Source: Conchiformibius kuhniae DSM 17694 (GTDB lineage: Bacteria > Pseudomonadota > Gammaproteobacteria > Burkholderiales > Neisseriaceae). Taken from it: a stretch of DNA of 64,000 nt. The stretch is taken from NCBI RefSeq assembly GCF_000428785.1, contig NZ_AUAP01000001.1:62001-126000 (forward strand), read 5' to 3'. This document shows, piece by piece, positions 36,908-45,233 of this stretch. A program made the position numbers and the translations under genes. Every line of letters begins with the position of its first letter. Position 1 is the stretch's first letter. Below the pieces are notes generated by a model. It did not search any database and was not told the origin of the DNA. It saw only the letters and a program-made list of their open reading frames with translations.

Positions 36908-37894
36908 ATGACCCACACCGTCCGTTTCCAAATCGACGATTGCCCCAACACCGTATTGCAGCGACTGTGCGGCGTATTGGACGGCAATCTGACCCTGCTC
37001 GCCCAAGCCCTGCAAGTGCAGATTTCCCGCCGTTTCAACCAATTTTCCTGCACGGGAGAACACGCCCGCGCCGCCGTTCGCGCCTTGCAATCGCTGCTGG
37101 TGTTGGCGGAACACGGCGACCTTGATGCCGAAGCCGTCAACTTGGCGGCGGTGGAAGCCAAAGCCGCCGAAGCCGCAAATCCCGCCGATGACCCCGCCCG
37201 TGAATCCCGCCCAACCTGCTTTTTCCACACCAAACGCGGCAGCATCGGCGGGCGCACCCCGCGTCAGAACGGCTACATCCGCGCCCTGCTCAACCACGAC
37301 GTCGTGTTCGGCTTGGGGCCTGCCGGTACGGGCAAAACCTATCTGGCGGTGGCGGCGGCGGTGGACGCGGTGGACAAACACCAAGTGGAACGCATCGTCT
37401 TGGTGCGCCCTGCGGTGGAAGCGGGGGAAAAACTCGGTTTCCTGCCGGGTGATTTGGCGCAAAAAGTCGACCCCTATCTGCGCCCGCTTTACGATGCCCT
37501 GTATGATTTGATGGGCTTTGACCGCGTAACCAAACTGATGGAAAAAGGTTTGATTGAAATCGCGCCTTTGGCGTATATGCGCGGGCGCACGCTCAACGGC
37601 GCGTATGTGATTTTGGACGAAGCGCAAAACACCACGCCCGAACAGATGAAAATGTTTCTGACCCGCATCGGCTTCGGCACCAAAGCGGTGATTACCGGCG
37701 ATTTGAGCCAAATTGACCTGCCGCGCCACATCAAATCGGGGCTGCGCGATGCCAAAGAAAAACTTTCAGACGTGGAAGGCATTTATTTTCATGTGTTTAC
37801 CAGCGAAGACGTGGTGCGCCATCCTTTGGTGCAGAAAATCGTTGATGCCTATGATGCGGCGGACGAACACGAAACTTCGGCGCAAGCTGCCTGA
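36908..37894 (+). CDS. phoH: PhoH-family ATPase
   Basis: This 328-residue protein has an N-terminal KH-like region (to about 95) and a P-loop ATPase domain: Walker [12 protein letters not shown], Walker B VILDEAQN, and the conserved RTLNGAYV and [10 protein letters not shown] segments. PhoH proteins (YbeZ type) work with the endoribonuclease YbeY in rRNA processing; ybeY is often adjacent, but here the next gene is an unrelated membrane protein. The start MTHTVRFQ at 36908 was chosen over one ten codons upstream. Its stop codon falls in an 11/12 uptake word (37884-37895), giving the C-terminus AQAA. Confidence 0.93.
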   Translation: MTHTVRFQIDDCPNTVLQRLCGVLDGNLTLLAQALQVQISRRFNQFSCTGEHARAAVRALQSLLVLAEHGDLDAEAVNLAAVEAKAAEAANPADDPARESRPTCFFHTKRGSIGGRTPRQNGYIRALLNHDVVFGLGPAGTGKTYLAVAAAVDAVDKHQVERIVLVRPAVEAGEKLGFLPGDLAQKVDPYLRPLYDALYDLMGFDRVTKLMEKGLIEIAPLAYMRGRTLNGAYVILDEAQNTTPEQMKMFLTRIGFGTKAVITGDLSQIDLPRHIKSGLRDAKEKLSDVEGIYFHVFTSEDVVRHPLVQKIVDAYDAADEHETSAQAA

Positions 37895-37896
37895 AA

Positions 37897-38331
37897 ATGA
37901 ATAACAAGACCGGTATTGTCTTTTTGTATGTGCTTGCGCTCTGCATGATGGCGGTAAGTGTGGCAGATGCGGTATTTGTGTTATGGCTTCGGATTGTTGT
38001 GGTGTTGTGTTACGGTGTGTTGCTTTGGTGTGTGCGGCGGTTTGCGGCGGACGAAACAATCCGCCGTCATGCCGTTTATTTGTGGGGCAAAACGTGGCGG
38101 TTCGTATCGGTGTATGCGGGATTATCGGTGGCTTATTGGCTGCTGCCTTTTTTGCACGGCGCATTGCGGGGAATGTATTGGTCTTCTGACCCGCCGGCCG
38201 TGTTGGCGTGGACATATCTAACAATCAGGCTTGTCATTGGTGTTTCGCTGATTTTACTGCTGATTTGGTTTATGGTAAGTTTGTGGCGCGGACGGAAACT
38301 CAATGCCCGCCCGTGCGCGAAAACAGATTAA
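37897..38331 (+). CDS. Small integral membrane protein of unknown function
   Basis: This 144-residue protein has four likely membrane helices (about 5-25, 27-47, 66-86 and 106-132) and a short basic tail (RGRKLNARPCAKTD). I do not recognise a family. It starts two bases after the phoH stop and so is probably co-translated with phoH. Its last 32 bases overlap, in convergent direction, the 3' end of the SMR gene on the other strand. It contains several TTG/GTG-rich codons, less GC-rich than its neighbours, a mild hint of different history. Confidence 0.65.
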   Translation: MNNKTGIVFLYVLALCMMAVSVADAVFVLWLRIVVVLCYGVLLWCVRRFAADETIRRHAVYLWGKTWRFVSVYAGLSVAYWLLPFLHGALRGMYWSSDPPAVLAWTYLTIRLVIGVSLILLLIWFMVSLWRGRKLNARPCAKTD

Positions 38332-38632
38332 TCACCACCACCCCGCCGACAATCATCGCCATGCCGAGCAGCGCGGGCAAATCCGGTTTCTGCCCCAAAA
38401 AAATCCAGCCGATGAAAGCCGTCAAAACAATCCCCACTCCCGACCACACCGCATAAGTGATGCCCACCGGCAACACGCGGAACACCAGCGACACCAAATA
38501 AAACGCCAGCGCAAACGCCGCCAATGCGCCGATGGTCGGCGCGGCGCGGGTGAAACCGTCGCTGTATTTCAGCAAAGTCGTGCCGCACACTTCGGCGGCA
38601 ATGGCGCAAGCCAGCAACAGCCAATGGTTCAT
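38300..38632 (-). CDS. Small multidrug resistance (SMR) transporter, EmrE type
   Basis: This 110-residue protein has four membrane helices. The essential glutamate is E14 in AAEVCGTTLLKYSDGF, and the YAVWSGVGIVLTAFIGW segment matches the EmrE/Qac branch rather than the guanidinium exporter branch. Such proteins form dimers that exchange protons for lipophilic cations. The start overlaps the stop of the upstream RDD gene by four bases (ATGA), so they are coupled. Its 3' end overlaps the convergent gene at 37897 by 32 bases. Real substrates are unknown. Confidence 0.9.
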   Translation of the reverse strand: MNHWLLLACAIAAEVCGTTLLKYSDGFTRAAPTIGALAAFALAFYLVSLVFRVLPVGITYAVWSGVGIVLTAFIGWIFLGQKPDLPALLGMAMIVGGVVVINLFSRTGGH

Positions 38633-39183
38633 GAAGTTTCCTTATTTTTGGGCGGGCTGCCTGAAACGGCGCGTTTGTCTTCCAAGCGCGTTCCCGCCAA
38701 ATAATCATACAAAAACTGCCGTTGCGGATTCAGCAGCGCGAAGCCCCACGGCAAAATCCACCACAGCAGCGCGGCAAAAAACGCCGTACGCGGCGCGATG
38801 CCCGCGTGCCGGAACGCCGCATACGCCGCCAACGGCACAAACAGCAACAACACGCACGCCCACGCAAAACGCACCCGCAAACGCGGCAAAGTCGGGCGCG
38901 AACCGTCCGCCGCGCTCAAACCGATTTGCCACACCCGCATCGGCAGCGTTTGCGATTCGCGCAGCCAGTTCAGTTTGAAATACAGCCACCACGCGCCCAA
39001 CAACAGCAGCGCGGCAAACGGCGCAACGGCAGGCAGCAGCGCGGGAAAACGGTGTTGCAGCAGCGTTTGCAGCGCGCCGACCAGCAGCATCGCCAGCATG
39101 CCCACCGCGCCGACCAGCAGCGATTCGTAGGCAAGGGCAAACAGTCGGCGCAAAAGCGGGGCAGGGCGGAAATCAGGGGTCAT
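38629..39183 (-). CDS. RDD-family membrane protein
   Basis: This 184-residue protein has the RDD pattern: an early RRLFALAYESLLVG (the usual Arg-Asp-Asp motif is changed, with Arg kept and Tyr-Glu in place of Asp-Asp), helices at about 20-45 and 58-80, the QTLPMRVWQIGLSAADG segment and a late helix ending with LYDYLAGTRLEDK, the conserved C-terminal motif. Function is unclear; some members act in ion transport. The ATG at 39183 fits the domain start. An 11/12 uptake word (38654-38665) sits near its end. It is upstream of and coupled to the SMR gene. Confidence 0.85.
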   Translation of the reverse strand: MTPDFRPAPLLRRLFALAYESLLVGAVGMLAMLLVGALQTLLQHRFPALLPAVAPFAALLLLGAWWLYFKLNWLRESQTLPMRVWQIGLSAADGSRPTLPRLRVRFAWACVLLLFVPLAAYAAFRHAGIAPRTAFFAALLWWILPWGFALLNPQRQFLYDYLAGTRLEDKRAVSGSPPKNKETS

Positions 39184-39197
39184 GGTTCGGTCAGCCT

Positions 39198-39392
39198 TTA
39201 ATGAGAGTGTCGCGGAGCGGTGTCCCACGGCTCAACGCGTTTGCTGTTGCGGGTGCAATGTGCTTGTTTGCCAAACGGTTTTGACCAACAAACCAGAGCA
39301 TCGGACGATGGGGCGCGGCGGTTGTGGGCGGACGGGTCGTCCGCGCTACAGGCGTTCAAACAGAAAACGGTTGTTAAAATCCAATATTTCAT
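39198..39392 (-). CDS. Possible small lipoprotein
   Basis: This 64-residue frame begins MKYWILTTVFCLNACSADD, a short signal peptide with a plausible lipobox (LNAC, Cys at residue 15). The rest (about 50 residues, with Cys, Lys and Arg) matches nothing I know. It ends 15 bases before the RDD gene on the same strand and has a weak GAGAAA site upstream. The lipobox fits a real gene, but the codon pattern of the second half is not convincing. It could be a chance frame. Confidence 0.4.
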   Translation of the reverse strand: MKYWILTTVFCLNACSADDPSAHNRRAPSSDALVCWSKPFGKQAHCTRNSKRVEPWDTAPRHSH

Positions 39393-39420
39393 TGCTTTCT
39401 CAAAAGTTTGAAATTCAAAT

Positions 39421-39435
39421 TTCAGGCTGCCTGAA
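39421..39435 (+). other. DNA uptake word forming the miaA stop codon
   Basis: TTCAGGCTGCCTGAA contains AGGCTGCCTGAA on + and AGGCAGCCTGAA on the minus strand. On the minus strand TTTCAGGCAGCCTGA encodes FQAA and stop. Confidence 0.85.
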
Positions 39436-40372
39436 ACCTTGCCAAGGCATCACGGGCGGCGCGTTCCAAATCGGCGGCGGACAAAGCGCAAGGGTCAAGC
39501 ACGGTATCGGCGGGCAAGCGGCGCAGCCAAGTAAGCTGGCGTTTGGCAAGCTGGCGGGTGGCGGCGGTGCCGTGTTCGCGCAACTGCGGATAAGTGATGC
39601 GCCCGTCCAAAAAATCCCAAGTTTGGCGGTAGCCCGTGCAGCGCATGGACGGAAGTTCCTGATGCAATTCGGGATAACGCGCCCGCAGCTCCGCCACTTC
39701 GTCCGCCAGACCTTGCGCCAGCATCGCCTCAAAACGCTCGGCGATGCGGCGGTGTAGTTCGGCGCGATGGTCGGGAACGAGCGCGAGCGTGTGCAGTGCC
39801 AGCGCGGGCGCGGCGGGCTGTTCGGCAAGGTGGCGGCTCAGGGGCTTGCCGGTCAAACGCCACACTTCCAGAGCGCGTTCGATGCGTTGGCTGTCGGCAG
39901 GGGCGAGGCGGGCGGCGGTGTCGGGGTCAATTTCCTGCAATTGATTGTATAAAAAAGATAATCCGTGCTGCTGTTTCAGCGCGTTCAGTTCGGCGCGGAC
40001 GGCGGCATCGGCGGGTGGCAAATTGTTCAAACCCTGTGTAAGTGATTGAAAATACATCATTGTTCCGCCGACAATCAGGGGAATGCGCCCGCGTTGGCGG
40101 ATTTCGTCCGCCAAACGCAGGCAGTCGGACACGAAATCCGCCGCGCTGTAACTGTGCAAAGGGTCAATAATATCAATCAGATGATGGGGAACGGCGGCGC
40201 GTTCGGCGGGCGTGGGTTTCGCCGTGCCGATGTCCATGCCGCGATAAACCAATGCGCTGTCCAAGCTGATGATTTCGCAAGGAAAGTGTTGCGATAAATG
40301 CAGGGCGAGCGCGGTTTTGCCGCTTGCGGTGGGGCCGAGCAGGGCAAAGGCGCGGGGTGGGGCGGGGGTCAT
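39422..40372 (-). CDS. miaA: tRNA dimethylallyltransferase
   Basis: This 316-residue enzyme adds the isopentenyl group to A37 of tRNAs reading U-starting codons. The P-loop is GPTASGKT (residues 13-20), followed by [30 protein letters not shown] and [11 protein letters not shown], all diagnostic. The usual GYRQ appears as [12 protein letters not shown]. The C-terminus is ARFQAA, with FQAA and the stop codon encoded within an uptake word (39424-39435). In many relatives miaA is followed by hfq; here they are far apart. Confidence 0.96.
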   Translation of the reverse strand: MTPAPPRAFALLGPTASGKTALALHLSQHFPCEIISLDSALVYRGMDIGTAKPTPAERAAVPHHLIDIIDPLHSYSAADFVSDCLRLADEIRQRGRIPLIVGGTMMYFQSLTQGLNNLPPADAAVRAELNALKQQHGLSFLYNQLQEIDPDTAARLAPADSQRIERALEVWRLTGKPLSRHLAEQPAAPALALHTLALVPDHRAELHRRIAERFEAMLAQGLADEVAELRARYPELHQELPSMRCTGYRQTWDFLDGRITYPQLREHGTAATRQLAKRQLTWLRRLPADTVLDPCALSAADLERAARDALARFQAA

Positions 40373-40412
40373 GCGGGTTGTGTGAATAAAAAATAATTAC
40401 AATAATTTATGC

Positions 40413-40475
40413 GTAGGTTGGGTTGGAATGAAGTGGAAAACCAACGTGGTTTGTTGGGTTTTCAACCCAACCTAC
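40413..40475. repeat. Second palindromic repeat type (related to 32562-32652)
   Basis: The ends GTAGGTTGGGTT and AACCCAACCTAC are inverse complements with inner arms GAATGAAGTGGAAAACCAAC and TTGTTGGGTTTTC. It lies between miaA and mpl. About 63 bases long, a shorter form than the nested copy. Confidence 0.75.
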
Positions 40476-40484
40476 TTGCCACAT

Positions 40485-40499
40485 TTCAGGCAGCCTGAA
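40485..40499 (-). other. DNA uptake word forming the mpl stop codon
   Basis: TTCAGGCAGCCTGAA carries both word dialects, one per strand. The mpl gene ends in it with codons for RFQAA and TGA. Confidence 0.85.
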
Positions 40500-41859
40500 A
40501 ACGCGCCGCCAATGCGTCCGACAATTTGGCGTGAATGCCGCCGAAACCGCCGTTGCTCATGATTAAAATATGGTCGCCCGTTTGCGCCTGCGCGGTGATT
40601 TGTGCGACAAAATCATCAAAATCGCTGCTGCAATGCAGTTTGCCGCCCAATGGCGCGAGCGCGTCCGCCACGTCCCAATCCACGCCGCCGCCGTAGCAGA
40701 ACACGCGATCGGCATCGCGCAGGCTTTCCGGTAAAGCGGCTTTCATCGTGCCGAGTTTCATGGTGTTGGAACGCGGTTCCAGCACGGCGACAATCCGCGC
40801 CGCACCGACTTGCTGGCGCAGCCCGCCCAAAGTGGCGGCGATGGCGGTGGGGTGGTGGGCGAAGTCGTCATACACGGTGATTTCCGCCACCCGCGCCTTG
40901 ATTTCCATGCGCCGTTTCACGTTTTGAAACAAAGACAAAGCGGCGCAGGCTGCCTGAACGTCCACACCAACGTGCGCGGCGGCGGCGATGGCGGCGAGCG
41001 CGTTCAAACGGTTGTGTGCGCCACTCAAGTTCCACCCAATGCGCCCGCGTTTTTGTCCTTGATAATACACGTCAAACGCGCCGTCCGCGTCCGCTTCGCC
41101 CGCGTGGAACGCCGTTTCGCTGCCGAAGTGTTCCACAGGCGTCCAACAGCCGCGTTGTAACACATTGTCCACATTGGCATCGCCGCCGTTGGCGACAATC
41201 AAGCCTTGCGCGGGAACGGTGCGCACCAAATGGTGAAACTGGGTTTGAATGGCGTTCAGGTCGGGGAAAATATCGGCGTGGTCGTATTCCAGATTATTCA
41301 GAACCGCCACGCGCGGACGGTAGTGGACGAATTTGGAACGTTTGTCAAAAAACGCGGTGTCGTATTCATCGGCTTCCATCACGAAATAGGGCGAATCGGG
41401 CGCGGGCAGGCGGGCGGAAATGCCGAAATTCTGCGGAATGCCGCCAATCAGAAATCCGGGGGCGCGTCCCGAATGTTCCAGCACCCACGCCAACATGGAA
41501 GACGTGGTGGTTTTGCCGTGCGTTCCGGCAACGGCAAGTACCTGTTTGCCTTGTAAAATGTTTTCGGAAAGCCATTGCGGGCCTGATGTGTAGGGCAGAT
41601 TGCGGTTTAAAATTTCTTCCACCACTTCCATGCCGCGCTTGGCAACGTTGCCAATCACATAAATATCGGCGGGGAAACGGGAAAGTTGCGCGGCATCGTA
41701 GCCTTCGTGAACGGTGATGCCCAGTTGCGCCAGTTGCGTACTCATGGGCGGATAGAGTTTGCCGTCGCAGCCGCTTACGGTAAAACCCGCCGCCTGCGCC
41801 AATGCCGCCAGCCCGCCCATAAACGTGCCGCCGATGCCGATGATGTGGATGTGTGTCAT
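40486..41859 (-). CDS. mpl: UDP-N-acetylmuramate:L-alanyl-gamma-D-glutamyl-meso-diaminopimelate ligase
   Basis: This 457-residue Mur-ligase-family enzyme rejoins recycled tripeptide to UDP-MurNAc. It starts MTHIHIIGIGGTFMGGLA, has the ATP loop AGTHGKTTTS (111-120), the EADEYDTAFFDKRSKF segment diagnostic of Mpl, and the C-terminal YDDFAHHPTAI. It pairs functionally with MurU in the same window: both belong to cell-wall recycling. The ATG at 41859 fits the family start. The C-terminus is ARFQAA, encoded by an uptake word as in miaA. A perfect uptake word lies inside at 40947-40958. Confidence 0.95.
   Translation of the reverse strand: MTHIHIIGIGGTFMGGLAALAQAAGFTVSGCDGKLYPPMSTQLAQLGITVHEGYDAAQLSRFPADIYVIGNVAKRGMEVVEEILNRNLPYTSGPQWLSENILQGKQVLAVAGTHGKTTTSSMLAWVLEHSGRAPGFLIGGIPQNFGISARLPAPDSPYFVMEADEYDTAFFDKRSKFVHYRPRVAVLNNLEYDHADIFPDLNAIQTQFHHLVRTVPAQGLIVANGGDANVDNVLQRGCWTPVEHFGSETAFHAGEADADGAFDVYYQGQKRGRIGWNLSGAHNRLNALAAIAAAAHVGVDVQAACAALSLFQNVKRRMEIKARVAEITVYDDFAHHPTAIAATLGGLRQQVGAARIVAVLEPRSNTMKLGTMKAALPESLRDADRVFCYGGGVDWDVADALAPLGGKLHCSSDFDDFVAQITAQAQTGDHILIMSNGGFGGIHAKLSDALAARFQAA
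40947..40958 (+). other. DNA uptake word (AGGCTGCCTGAA) inside mpl
   Basis: A perfect 12-base match. Confidence 0.85.
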
Positions 41860-41977
41860 GATGGAAAAAGCAAACCAATGTGAAAATGTGCAAAAGATTA
41901 TAGCAAAAGCCCCGCACCATTGTTGGCGGATTCGCTGAAACCAAACAAATATTGGAAAAACCCGTTTGCCCGCAAGC

Positions 41978-42036
41978 GGAGCGGGATTCCCGTCTGCGCG
42001 GGAATGACGGGACGGTTTGGGTAATTGGTCGATTTC
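41978..42036. repeat. Palindromic mobile repeat, half copy I
   Basis: Only the right half remains: GGATTCCCGTCTGCGCGGGA followed by ATGACGGGACGG and GTAATTGGTCGATTTC. The rest of the 266-base gap between sprT-like and mpl genes (41860-42125) contains a short GGGCGTTGCGCCC hairpin at about 42095 and nothing else. Confidence 0.65.
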
Positions 42037-42125
42037 AATGGGCAATGTTTAACGGCAGAACGGATTTTGGACGGACAGTTTCTGCCCGCGTAAGGGCGTT
42101 GCGCCCGTGCAACAGCTTTGTCCCG

Positions 42126-43037
42126 TCAGGCGCAGCCCGCGTTGTGGCTTACTTCAAAATGCACCGAGCAATCGCCGCAGATGATGTTGAGTTTGGGTTT
42201 GCCCCACACGGCGTTCAGGCAGCAGGGACATTGGTATTTCAGGCGGTTGCTGCGGTTTTCGACCACTGTGTTGCCGCTTTGGTAGGACAACAGGCGGCGG
42301 ACGGCGGCGGGGTCGCGGGAGGGCGGTTCGTTGGGTGCGGCGGAGTCGGCGGGCGGCTCGTTGGCGGCAAGCACCGCCAAAGTCTCTTCGCGCACCAGAT
42401 GATAAGGCTGCGGCTGGGTTTGGTAGAGCGGGCGCATGCCCCGTTCCACCGCCAAGGCAGGCGGACGTTTCAGCTCGCCGTCAATATTCAGATAATAAGT
42501 GTGGGTGAGTGCTTGTCCGAATGAAGCGGGATAGGGCGGATACACATCGTACCAGTGAATCGAAAACTCGGTACGCAGCAAATTCCGCGCCACCTGCATA
42601 AACAAACCGTTTTCGATGATGTAATCGCCCATGTGTTCGCCCGTGCGCTTGCCGCCCGGTTTGTGGGTGTCGGAAGGCATCAGCCCGATGGCTTCCATTT
42701 TGTCTGCCCATTCTTTGTTGTGGTAGCCGCGCCGTCCGGGCTTGCCGAAATGCTGCTGCCACAAATGGCACATTTCGTGTACCAGCGTGGAGAGCGTGTC
42801 CAGCACCGGCAGCACCCCGAAAAACTCCGGATTGAGCGCGATTTCATCGGTATAGCGCCCGTCTTCGGCGATGAAGCGGCGGAACGAAAAATAGCCCTGC
42901 GTTTTCGCCTTGCGCTGCAAGGAAATCAAACACGGCGGCAACTGCCCGTGAAACAGGTTTTTATTAAAAAAATCATAGGCAAACTGCAAAGCCTGATGGA
43001 TTTGTGTGGTCGGCGGGGCGGCGGCGGGCGGATTCAT
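42126..43037 (-). CDS. SprT-like zinc metallopeptidase domain protein
   Basis: This 303-residue protein has the SprT/Spartan-type site [12 protein letters not shown] (the HExxH zinc motif) in the middle of the SprT domain (about 10-170), with the preceding [20 protein letters not shown] strand and the following [15 protein letters not shown] typical of the family. After an acidic Pro-rich linker there is a zinc ribbon ([10 protein letters not shown] ... CGDC) and a short tail. Related eukaryotic enzymes remove DNA-protein crosslinks; the bacterial role is little known. I chose the ATG at 43037 because it lies just before the domain. Confidence 0.85.
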   Translation of the reverse strand: MNPPAAAPPTTQIHQALQFAYDFFNKNLFHGQLPPCLISLQRKAKTQGYFSFRRFIAEDGRYTDEIALNPEFFGVLPVLDTLSTLVHEMCHLWQQHFGKPGRRGYHNKEWADKMEAIGLMPSDTHKPGGKRTGEHMGDYIIENGLFMQVARNLLRTEFSIHWYDVYPPYPASFGQALTHTYYLNIDGELKRPPALAVERGMRPLYQTQPQPYHLVREETLAVLAANEPPADSAAPNEPPSRDPAAVRRLLSYQSGNTVVENRSNRLKYQCPCCLNAVWGKPKLNIICGDCSVHFEVSHNAGCA

Positions 43038-43192
43038 GGGCAAAAGGCAAAAAAAGACAAAACGGAAAAACAAAAATTATCTTATCGATACATCATCTTG
43101 TAAAGGCATCTGCCCCCGATGGCGATTGGATTTGCCAATGCGTGTTATCATCTGCGCCGTTTCCAACCACACCTTTTGAGAAAGGCAGCACC

Positions 43193-43582
43193 ATGTCCAA
43201 AACCATCATTCACAGCGACCACGCCCCCGCCGCCATCGGCGCATACAGCCAAGCCGTGCGTGCCGGCGACACCGTGTACATCAGTGGGCAAATCCCGCTC
43301 GACCCCGCCACCATGCAACTGGTTTCCGAAACCGACTTTGCCGCGCAAACCCACCAAGTATTCAAAAACCTGCGTGCCGTATGCGAAGCGGCAGGCGGCG
43401 GCTTGGACGACATCGTCAAACTCAACGCCTACCTGACCGACTTGGGCAACTTCGCCGTATTCAACCAAATCATGGCAGAATACTTCGCCCAGCCCTATCC
43501 CGCCCGCGCCGCCGTCGGCGTTGCCGCCCTGCCCAAAGGCGCATTGGTGGAAGCCGAAGCCGTGCTGGTGTTGGCAAAATAA
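43193..43582 (+). CDS. ridA: RidA-family enamine/imine deaminase
   Basis: This 129-residue protein belongs to the YjgF/YER057c/UK114 family. It shows the start [16 protein letters not shown], the conserved [10 protein letters not shown] and the catalytic segment with Arg in [22 protein letters not shown]. RidA removes the reactive 2-aminoacrylate made by dehydratases, protecting PLP enzymes. It forms trimers. GAGAAAGG precedes the ATG at 43193. It is followed by a 186-base gap with a weak hairpin. Confidence 0.95.
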   Translation: MSKTIIHSDHAPAAIGAYSQAVRAGDTVYISGQIPLDPATMQLVSETDFAAQTHQVFKNLRAVCEAAGGGLDDIVKLNAYLTDLGNFAVFNQIMAEYFAQPYPARAAVGVAALPKGALVEAEAVLVLAK

Positions 43583-43664
43583 CACCCCGCCTGTCGGCGC
43601 GGCACACGCAATCCGCCCGATAGCCCCGTTGCAAACCCTTTATCCGCAACACCATCTCCCCAAA

Positions 43665-43690
43665 AACGGGCGTTACCGCGCCCGTTTGCC
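43665..43690 (+). terminator. Weak terminator-like hairpin after ridA
   Basis: The stem AACGGGCG (43665-43672) / CGCCCGTT (43679-43686) is followed by TGCCCGTTTCT, a poor T-run. The rest of the gap (43583-43768) shows only upstream sequence of nrdB. Confidence 0.35.
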
Positions 43691-43768
43691 CGTTTCTGCC
43701 TGCCCGCACGCTCCCGCGAATTGGCGTACAATACCGCCCCGTTGAAACACCCCCGCTAGGAAGCACCC

Positions 43769-44923
43769 ATGTCTTGCGAACACCTCACCATGCAATACAG
43801 CACCTTCAGCAAAGAAGCCAACAACGCCCTTGCCGAACCCATGTTTTTCGGACAATCCGTCAATGTCGCCCGCTACGACCAACAAAAATACGAAATTTTT
43901 GAAAAACTGATTGAAAAACAACTGTCTTTTTTCTGGCGACCCGAAGAAATCGACGTTTCCCGCGACCGCATCGACTACGGCAACCTGCCCGACCACGAAA
44001 AACACATCTTTATCAGCAATTTAAAATACCAAACCCTGCTGGACAGCATTCAAGGGCGCAGCCCCAACGTTGCCCTGCTGCCATTGGTGTCCATTCCCGA
44101 ACTGGAAACCTGGATTGAAACGTGGTCGTTTTCCGAAACCATTCACTCGCGCAGCTACACCCACATTATCCGCAACATCGTCAATGACCCGTCCATCGTC
44201 TTTGACGACATCGTTCAAAACGAATACATTCTCGCCCGCGCCGAAGACATTGCCTGCTATTACGATGATTTGATTGAATATACCCAATATTACAACCTGT
44301 TGGGCGAAGGCACGCACACGGTAAACGGCAAAAGCATTACCGTATCCCTGCGCGATTTGAAGAAAAAGCTGTATTTGTGCCTGATGTGCGTCAATGTGTT
44401 GGAAGCCATCCGTTTTTATGTGTCGTTTGCCTGCTCGTTTGCCTTTGCCGAGCGCGAGCTGATGGAGGGTAACGCCAAAATCATCAAACTGATTGCGCGG
44501 GACGAAGCCCTGCACCTCACCTCCACCCAACACATGCTCAACCTGATGCGTAGCGGCACGGACGACCCCGAAATGGCGGGCATTGCCGCCGAGTTGCAAA
44601 ACGAATGCTTTGAATTGTTTAAAACGGCGGCGCAGCAGGAAAAAGAATGGGCGGCATATCTGTTTAAAGACGGCTCAATGATTGGTTTGAACAAAGATAT
44701 TTTGAGCCAATATGTTGAATATATTACCAATCTGCGTATGGCGGCGGTGGGTTTGCCTTTGGCATTCCCCGGTGCGAACCACAATCCGATTCCGTGGATT
44801 AACGCGTGGCTGTCGTCCGACAATGTGCAGGTTGCGCCGCAGGAAGTGGAGATTTCGTCCTACCTGATTGGGCAGATTGACGCGAAAGTGGACGCGGAAG
44901 ATTTGGGCGATTTTGAGCTATGA
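43769..44923 (+). CDS. nrdB: Class Ia ribonucleotide reductase, beta subunit
   Basis: This 384-residue protein houses the diiron-tyrosyl radical. Ligands and the radical Tyr align with the E. coli pattern: D92 (LLDSIQG), E123, H126 and Y130 ([12 protein letters not shown]), then the later Glu and the EALHLTSTQ segment (IARDEALH). It ends in the DLGDFEL tail, which binds the alpha subunit. NrdA is not in the window. It overlaps yfaE by four bases; YfaE maintains the NrdB diferric cofactor in E. coli, so the pair makes a functional unit. Confidence 0.96.
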   Translation: MSCEHLTMQYSTFSKEANNALAEPMFFGQSVNVARYDQQKYEIFEKLIEKQLSFFWRPEEIDVSRDRIDYGNLPDHEKHIFISNLKYQTLLDSIQGRSPNVALLPLVSIPELETWIETWSFSETIHSRSYTHIIRNIVNDPSIVFDDIVQNEYILARAEDIACYYDDLIEYTQYYNLLGEGTHTVNGKSITVSLRDLKKKLYLCLMCVNVLEAIRFYVSFACSFAFAERELMEGNAKIIKLIARDEALHLTSTQHMLNLMRSGTDDPEMAGIAAELQNECFELFKTAAQQEKEWAAYLFKDGSMIGLNKDILSQYVEYITNLRMAAVGLPLAFPGANHNPIPWINAWLSSDNVQVAPQEVEISSYLIGQIDAKVDAEDLGDFEL

Positions 44924-45207
44924 TGCCGCGCGTGCGTACCGCCGATGCGGAATTTGAGTTGCGGGACGGCGAAACGTTGCTGGAGGGTTTGGAACGCACG
45001 GGGCATGCGGTGGAATACCAATGCCGGAGCGGTTACTGCGGGGCGTGCCGCGTGCGGCTGTTGGCGGGGGAGGTGGTGTATTCGCAAACGCCGATGGCGT
45101 GTGTGGCGGCGGGGGAGATTTTGCCGTGCTGCTGCCGTGCGGCGGGGGCGGTGGAAGTGGCGTGCGGTTTGCATTGTTTGTGCAGTATTAGGCAACAATC
45201 GGTATAA
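44920..45207 (+). CDS. yfaE: 2Fe-2S ferredoxin-like protein, NrdB cofactor maintenance
   Basis: This 95-residue protein has the ferredoxin cluster motif [10 protein letters not shown] (C35, C40, C43) and the last ligand in EILPCCCRA. It starts inside nrdB with a four-base overlap (ATGATG). In relatives YfaE ends soon after the CCCRA segment (DIEIEM-like). Here the chain runs on with [16 protein letters not shown], adding two extra Cys and a tail that coincides with the border of the AT-rich island. The native end was therefore probably replaced when the island inserted; function is probably kept. Confidence 0.88.
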   Translation: MMPRVRTADAEFELRDGETLLEGLERTGHAVEYQCRSGYCGACRVRLLAGEVVYSQTPMACVAAGEILPCCCRAAGAVEVACGLHCLCSIRQQSV

Positions 45208-45208
45208 T
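45203..45208 (+). promoter_or_regulatory. Possible -10 element for the RqlHI-type operon
   Basis: TATAAT lies 26 bases before the first ATG of the helicase gene, at the island edge. No good -35 at 17 bases; a TTGACA (45208-45213) follows it, too close to the start to serve a standard promoter. Confidence 0.3.
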
Positions 45209-45233
45209 TGACATAATATAGAGATGTAAAAGT

